From positions 62,001 to 126,000 of the forward strand of contig NZ_FNGV01000007.1 in NCBI RefSeq assembly GCF_900103215.1: DNA of 64,000 nt. The letters are read 5' to 3'. The notes beneath the pieces were generated by a model. The model worked only from the letters and a program-made list of their open reading frames with translations. It searched no databases and was not told the origin of the DNA. Position 1 is the stretch's first letter; the number at the start of each line of letters is the position of its first letter. This DNA comes from Kriegella aquimaris. GTDB lineage: Bacteria > Bacteroidota > Bacteroidia > Flavobacteriales > Flavobacteriaceae. The position numbers and the translations under genes are program-made. Below, piece by piece: positions 59,281-64,000 of the stretch.

Positions 59281-60765
59281 ATGAAATTGTTCGGTTCTAA
59301 ATTTCTTTTTTTCTTTTTTTCAACCTTGATACTTATTTGCTGTTCTTGTAAAGAAGGTGCCAAGGGAAATTCGCAAGAAAACAACGCGGTTGTGACTCAG
59401 CAGAAACCCAATATCATTTATATCTTGGCGGATGACCTGGGATATGGAGATCTCGCTTGCTATGGACAGGAAAAAATTGAAACCCCTAACATAGACAGAC
59501 TGGCGTTAAGAGGGATGAAGTTCACCCAACATTATAGTGGGTCGTCAGTTTGCGCACCATCACGCTCCTCATTGATGACCGGCGAACATACAGGACACAC
59601 CCCTATACGTGGTAATAAAGAGGCGGAAAATAACGGAGAGGGACAAGTGCCCATGGACGGCAATGCGATTACCATCGCAGAAGTGCTTAAATCGGCAGGC
59701 TATGTTACAGGAGCCTTTGGAAAATGGGGCTTGGGATATCCAGGTTCTGAGGGTGATGCCAATATGCAGGGTTTTGATACATTTTATGGCTATAATTGTC
59801 AGCGTCTGGCACATCGGTACTATCCTCCGTACTTAAGAAACAACCAAGAGAAGGACTTTTTGGAAGGCAACGATTGGACCCATATGGTCACTTACGCCCC
59901 AGACAAGATTCAAGACCAAGCTTTGAAATTTTTGGAAGATAATAAAGGAAAAGCATTTTTTGCGTATTTGCCTTATACGCTACCGCATGCGGAATTGATT
60001 TCACCGAACGATTCCATATTACGGAAATACGAAGGAAAGTTCGAAGAAACACCCTATACCATTGAAAATTCGTATACCTCCGATTATGGGGCTGATATCG
60101 TTCAGAAAGAATATTGTTCGCAAAAAACGCCACATGCGGCATTTGCATCCATGATACATCGATTGGATGTTTATGTAGGGCAGGTGATGAACAAGCTGGA
60201 AGAACTTGGCATAGCCGATAATACCATCGTTATGTTCGCAAGTGACAACGGACCCCATGCCGAAGGAGGTGCAGACCCTGATTTTTTCAATAGCGGGGGA
60301 GGACTCAGAGGTATAAAAAGAGACCTTTACGAAGGTGGGATCCGTTCGCCATTTATTGCCGTTTGGCCCAATAAAATAAAAGGGGGCGAGACTTCAAACC
60401 ATATTTCCGCTTTTTGGGATGTAATGCCTACAGTAGCAGAAATTGCCGGAGTTCAAACTCCCGAAAACTGCGATGGTATTTCTTTTTTACCGACACTCTT
60501 AAGTCAGAACGATCAAAAGATGCATGATTATCTGTATTGGGAATTCCATTCGAAATACAAACGCCAAGCAGCGCGCAAGGGAGATTGGAAAGGAGTACTC
60601 TATAATAAGTTCAGTGAGCCGGGTGGTGAAATCGAGCTCTATAATTTAGCTAAGGATCCTTCGGAGAATAATAATATTGCAGATGAACATCCGGAAATTG
60701 TTTCTGAAATGAGCAGTATATTTTCCGAAGCACATAAAGAATCTGAACTGTTTCCTTTTCAGTGA
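59281..60765 (+). CDS. S1-type sulfatase, lipoprotein
   Basis: A 494-residue lipoprotein with several Cys at the signal end (LICCSC, likely Cys23). Cys91 is in VCAPSRSSLMTGE, LADDLGYGD (Asp51-Asp52), and FASDNGPHAEGGADPDFFNS is the second metal region. The order and the RGIKRDLYEGGIRSPFIAVWP segment fit arylsulfatase-type S1 enzymes close to the one at 53859. The C-terminus reads IELYNLAKDPSENNNI. It starts 69 bp after the previous sulfatase and is last in the group. The downstream gap to the GH67 stop is 327 bp. Confidence 0.9.
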   Translation: MKLFGSKFLFFFFSTLILICCSCKEGAKGNSQENNAVVTQQKPNIIYILADDLGYGDLACYGQEKIETPNIDRLALRGMKFTQHYSGSSVCAPSRSSLMTGEHTGHTPIRGNKEAENNGEGQVPMDGNAITIAEVLKSAGYVTGAFGKWGLGYPGSEGDANMQGFDTFYGYNCQRLAHRYYPPYLRNNQEKDFLEGNDWTHMVTYAPDKIQDQALKFLEDNKGKAFFAYLPYTLPHAELISPNDSILRKYEGKFEETPYTIENSYTSDYGADIVQKEYCSQKTPHAAFASMIHRLDVYVGQVMNKLEELGIADNTIVMFASDNGPHAEGGADPDFFNSGGGLRGIKRDLYEGGIRSPFIAVWPNKIKGGETSNHISAFWDVMPTVAEIAGVQTPENCDGISFLPTLLSQNDQKMHDYLYWEFHSKYKRQAARKGDWKGVLYNKFSEPGGEIELYNLAKDPSENNNIADEHPEIVSEMSSIFSEAHKESELFPFQ

Positions 60766-61092
60766 TGGATTAAAACCAAAATCTTCTTGAATTTAAAACG
60801 TACTCAATTGTAATCCTTGTTTTCAACAGGAAATTGATCTGCGGAATAAAAAGTAGATGAACCTCTTTTAATTTAAGAGGATGCGCAAGTTCTATGGAAA
60901 GGAACAAACCAAAAAAATGATTTGCGAGCAACCTTTGAATCGATGAATTGATCCTGGTGGCTCTAAATTATCAATGAAAGACTCCGTTAAAGTTATTGGT
61001 CAGCTAGCACAAATGGCTTACAGCTATAAATAAGCATATAGGTAAGTTTAGCCCTGAACTTTTATTCAATTTGTTTTATTGCTAAGGTTTTT
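60766..61092. other. gene-free space between convergent sulfatase and GH67 genes
   Basis: No gene larger than 21 codons is seen. A small inverted repeat CCTCTT-TTAATTT-AAGAGG is not followed by a T run on the plus strand. A single ACAAATG (61009-61015) lacks a partner 21 bp away, so it does not form the regulon motif. Confidence 0.4.
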
Positions 61093-63267
61093 TCAATGCC
61101 ATTGAGGTCTTATACCGGGGGCAAAGGGAAATTTTAAAGACTTATAATATGCTAAGGTTTTTGTAGGTTTATTTACACCTTCCGGAAGCGCTTGTTTCGA
61201 AAAGGTTTGGAAATATAGCAGACAGGCATCACGCCACCATTTCGCTTCCCTTAATTGAATTTGTAAAAGCATTCGTACTTCGTTATGTTGCTCGGGTGTT
61301 ATATATTGTTTTGAATCATCCCAAGTTACAATCATTGTCTTCACTTGATCGACACCTTGTTGGTATTTTAATGCAAGTCCATCCCATAGGGTATGGCCAT
61401 TTTTTAATTTATAATCCCAAGGAAGATGATGAAACCACAGCAGATATTCTTCGGGACATGTTTTTGGGTCGTTGAATATTTTCGCCAACTCCGGTGCATA
61501 TTGTGCTGTGGCATCGCTTCCGCTCGGCGTACGGTTAAATCCGATACCCTTCTCGTCTGCTTTATGATAATATACGGGGTTCCATTCGGGTCTGCTAAGC
61601 TCACTTACCCATGGCCCAGGGCCGTAATGGTGGCCGGTATCAAAAATATGGTGCAGCCCCAGCGGATTCATATAATTGACTACGGCCTCCCTAGACGTCA
61701 ACATCATTGATTTTATAGCCGTAATAAAATTGGGGTTTTGTGAATATGTGGCTTTGATCCATTCATTTGCAATGGTTTCCGAATCTAGATACGGATCCCA
61801 TGCCATTCTGCCAAATCCATACCAGTTCGCTTGGGCAAAGGGGTGACCTGTCCAATTTAGATCGGTCCCAATATTGGCGACACCGGCCATTCCGGTAAGT
61901 TTCTTTTGGTTCAAGGAACCGGCAATTACCTTGGCTACCGTAGAGCCTTTCCCTTTACTATAGGTATCCGAATGTAATACTTCTTCGAACAGTTTGGGTA
62001 AAAAGACCAAATGTGTACTAAAACCTAAATATTCTTGAGTAATTTGAAATTCCATCATCAGAGGGGTTTTGGGCATAGCCCCGAACATAGGATGAAAAGG
62101 TTCTCGTGGCTGAAAATCGATAGCTCCGTTCTTGGTTTGAACTAAAACATTATCCCTGAATTTTCCATCAAAAGGCACAAATTGAGTGTAGGCCTGTTTC
62201 GCCCTATCGGAGGTGTCATGTTCCGAATATACAAAAGCGCGCCAAATAACATTACCACCAAAGGGCTCTAGTGCCATGGCCATCATATTGGCACCGTCCA
62301 CATGGCTCCTGCCATAATTTTGAGGTCCAGGCTGCCCTTCAGAATTTGCCTTTACTAGAAAACCGCCAAAATCGGGAATGTAATCATAAATTTCTTTGAC
62401 CTTGCCATGCCACCAGTTTTGAACATTAAGGTCAAGAGGGTCAGCTGTTTCCAAGCCCCCTATTTCTATTGGGGCTGAAAACCGTGCGGTAAGGTATATT
62501 TTTATGCCATAAGGTCTAAAAACCTTGGCCAAGGCCTGTACCTTTTCTAAATAAGCAGGAGTCAATATTAAAGCGTTCGCATTTACATTGGTGAGGGAGA
62601 CCGCATTGATACCTATTGAGGCGTTTGCCCGTGCATAATCGATATAGCGTTGATCGATGTATTCCGGTAATTTTTGCCAGTTCCATAAAGAGAAACCTGC
62701 ATAGCCACGCTCTACTGTGCGGTCAAGGTTATCCCAATGGTTAAGCATACGTATATTTACTTTGGGAGCATCAGAAAGCATAATGTGTTTTAAGCTTTCA
62801 CGTTGTTGCATGAGATTGAGCAATCCAAAAACACCGTATAGAATACCGATATCTTCATTGGCTGTAACAATCAGAACTTGTTTTCTTTCAAAAAGAACGG
62901 TCTTTATTACAAAACCGTCCGCGCCTAGTTGGTCAAAATCGAAGGCTAGCCTTTTTAAAAGCGAGGATTCAAGGTTGCTTTTTTTGGCTATGACCACGGT
63001 GTTTTCCGAATTTCTTAGTTTTTCAAAATCGGGTAATTTTCGCAACATTTTTTTTATTCCGGTAGTAAGTTCTCTTTCGGCAGCATGTAGCATCTCATTG
63101 CCGTTCTGAAAATAAATGGATTTGAAAGTATTCTGATATTCTTTTAAAAGTGCCGGCTCCTCGATTTCTGAATACCCCAACCATAAATCATATCCGGGGG
63201 GCGATTGAGCGAAAACTAAGGTGATTTGTAGCATAAAAAACAGGAAAATCGCTTTCGTACGGCTCAT
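61093..63267 (-). CDS. GH67 alpha-glucuronidase, secreted
   Basis: The start at ATG 63267 (MSRTKAIFLFFMLQITLVFAQ) gives a clean signal peptide; the frame upstream of it has 43 codons of leader-like residues. The 724-residue protein is a GH67 enzyme: NSEGQPGPQNYGRSHVDGANM holds the acid Glu, and KNGAIDFQPREPFHPMFG and MEFQITQEYLGFSTHLVFLP hold the two bases (Asp and Glu). WHHLPWDYKLKNGHTLWDGL near the C-terminus is also typical. Family members remove (4-O-methyl)glucuronic acid from the non-reducing end of xylo-oligosaccharides. No GH10, GH43 xylosidase or other xylan gene is seen here, so the true substrate may be a different glucuronic-acid side chain. Confidence 0.93.
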   Translation of the reverse strand: MSRTKAIFLFFMLQITLVFAQSPPGYDLWLGYSEIEEPALLKEYQNTFKSIYFQNGNEMLHAAERELTTGIKKMLRKLPDFEKLRNSENTVVIAKKSNLESSLLKRLAFDFDQLGADGFVIKTVLFERKQVLIVTANEDIGILYGVFGLLNLMQQRESLKHIMLSDAPKVNIRMLNHWDNLDRTVERGYAGFSLWNWQKLPEYIDQRYIDYARANASIGINAVSLTNVNANALILTPAYLEKVQALAKVFRPYGIKIYLTARFSAPIEIGGLETADPLDLNVQNWWHGKVKEIYDYIPDFGGFLVKANSEGQPGPQNYGRSHVDGANMMAMALEPFGGNVIWRAFVYSEHDTSDRAKQAYTQFVPFDGKFRDNVLVQTKNGAIDFQPREPFHPMFGAMPKTPLMMEFQITQEYLGFSTHLVFLPKLFEEVLHSDTYSKGKGSTVAKVIAGSLNQKKLTGMAGVANIGTDLNWTGHPFAQANWYGFGRMAWDPYLDSETIANEWIKATYSQNPNFITAIKSMMLTSREAVVNYMNPLGLHHIFDTGHHYGPGPWVSELSRPEWNPVYYHKADEKGIGFNRTPSGSDATAQYAPELAKIFNDPKTCPEEYLLWFHHLPWDYKLKNGHTLWDGLALKYQQGVDQVKTMIVTWDDSKQYITPEQHNEVRMLLQIQLREAKWWRDACLLYFQTFSKQALPEGVNKPTKTLAYYKSLKFPFAPGIRPQWH

Positions 63268-63604
63268 ATAATCATAGTATTTTATAATAGTATGGTTGCT
63301 TAAAGGTAAATAATTAGTAACCAAATAAATTAAGCTAAAATGAAGGTTAAGAATCTCTAGATATAAATTATTATCAAATGAACAAAATAACGACAAAGCA
63401 CCACTTCTTTAATCTGTATAGAAGAATTAGGCTTTTCGGTAATCTTTTTTTGGTATTGAAAAGTAAATACCGTATTCAAAGATGTATGATTAAGCACTAA
63501 GGAAGTAGCATTCATGTTGCCCATGCTAGTAATTATGATGCATTTGAACAGGTATACTATTTTTTCTAATTATATTGATACTTCAGATTCGATCTCGTTT
63601 AAAT

Positions 63605-63635
63605 GGCGCTCGTATAATCGTGCATAGTGAGCGCC
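63605..63635 (+). other. GC-rich hairpin ahead of the second regulator gene
   Basis: Perfect 7-bp arms GGCGCTC and GAGCGCC enclose a 17-base loop that reads TATAATCGTGCATA in its centre. The arms are unusually GC-rich for this AT-rich region. It may be a terminator stem, a regulator site or a structured leader. Confidence 0.35.
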
Positions 63636-63682
63636 TTGTTTTAAAACATATTTGGGTCGATTTCTACGTTATATAAACTACT

Positions 63683-63690
63683 GATCTTTG
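63683..63690 (+). promoter_or_regulatory. -7 box of the second propeller-type regulator
   Basis: GATCTTTG has one mismatch to TAnnTTTG and lies 30 bp before the start at 63720, a usual distance. Confidence 0.4.
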
Positions 63691-63719
63691 TAAAGTGCTA
63701 TTCATTTTTTAATATCATT

Positions 63720-64000
63720 ATGAAAGTTGCCCTTATAATTAAAATTTGTGTTGCAATTGTATTGCTGATCTGCAGTCACATGAATGCCCAAGATCGCTCC
63801 GAAGAATATACCTTCGTAAATATAGAACAGAATAACACCCAGCGGGCGGTCTCAAGTATTGTACAAGATAGCCTTGGATTGATTTGGATGGGCACCAATG
63901 GCGTAGGGTTAAAAAAGTATAATGGTATCGATTTCGTGTCTTACAAACAAGACTTCAATGAAGAGAAATCGTTGAGCAGTTCATTGATTTATGTCACTTA
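63720..64000 (+). CDS. second propeller-type sensor regulator (HTCS-like), 3' end missing
   Basis: ATG 63720 opens a frame that runs off the right edge (93 codons visible). It has a signal peptide (IVLLICSHMNAQ, about 13-24), and the next residues VSSIVQDSLGLIWMGTNGVGLKKYNG match the first two-component-regulator propeller repeat. The gene is thus probably another HTCS, or at least a Reg_prop histidine kinase; kinase and DNA-binding domains lie outside the window. It is transcribed in the opposite direction from GH67. A second HTCS next to the locus suggests a second ligand or a second locus to the right. Confidence 0.75.
   Translation, partial: MKVALIIKICVAIVLLICSHMNAQDRSEEYTFVNIEQNNTQRAVSSIVQDSLGLIWMGTNGVGLKKYNGIDFVSYKQDFNEEKSLSSSLIYVT

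Larger units (their letters stand above)
63268..63719. other. gene-free region before the second propeller-type regulator
   Basis: No gene is seen. It contains the hairpin at 63605-63635 and the -7 box at 63683-63690 that belongs to the gene at 63720. No CATTTGT pair with the 21-bp spacing was found for the GH67 gene. Confidence 0.4.

Noticed and set aside
61009-61015. Single ACAAATG in the sulfatase/GH67 gap
   Set aside because: No partner at 21 bp in either direction and it lies behind, not ahead of, both genes.
1-64000. CRISPR arrays, tRNA or rRNA genes
   Set aside because: No regularly spaced repeats, cloverleaf sequences or rRNA-like segments were seen by eye in the intergenic regions.

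Overview
The window looks like a chromosomal segment of a marine member of the Flavobacteriaceae (Bacteroidota), in the general range of Zobellia, Maribacter or Arenibacter. The reasons are the AT-rich DNA, a SusC/SusD pair, a hybrid two-component regulator of the HTCS type, many sulfatases with lipoprotein or Sec signals, few Shine-Dalgarno sites, and -7 boxes of the TAnnTTTG type. The genus is inferred.

Positions 1-13740 are a stress and housekeeping region: the end of a multihaem-type cytochrome/DUF3365 protein, two tiny overlapping membrane-protein genes, a UspA-DUF302-UspA operon, an HD-domain protein, a heavy-metal RND efflux locus (His-rich secreted protein, CzcA-type pump fused to its own TolC-like channel, adaptor), SelO, ribose-5-phosphate isomerase A and a HAD phosphatase.

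From 13946 to the right edge the window is a large polysaccharide utilisation locus. It holds one SusC/SusD pair (33433-38083), eight S1-type sulfatase genes (one cut by an in-frame stop), enzymes resembling GH88, GH28, GH29, GH67 and GH43/117, a DUF5060 putative glycosidase, a CBM9-like protein, a DUF5107-TPR protein, two VCBS/FG-GAP lipoproteins, one full HTCS (47968-52209), an AraC regulator and the start of a second propeller-type sensor (63720 onward). No polysaccharide lyase and no obvious endo-acting depolymerase for a known algal polymer is in view. The substrate is best described as a sulfated polymer containing fucose and uronic acid (inference).

Inside the locus lies a four-gene cassette (27010-30512: Crp-like regulator, GlcG/HbpS-like protein, propeller-Dabb protein, SDR). 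It is flanked by two diverged direct copies of a roughly 277-bp sequence, and it carries a Crp/Fnr-type palindrome after its first gene.

The most useful observation is a shared control element: two direct CATNTGT half-sites exactly 21 bp apart, followed by about 25 bp and a -7 box. It is found upstream of the DUF5107 operon, the large VCBS gene, the Crp cassette, SusCD and the GH29 fucosidase, in each case oriented toward the gene. This ties dispersed transcription units, including the cassette of unknown role, into one predicted regulon, probably controlled by an HTCS.
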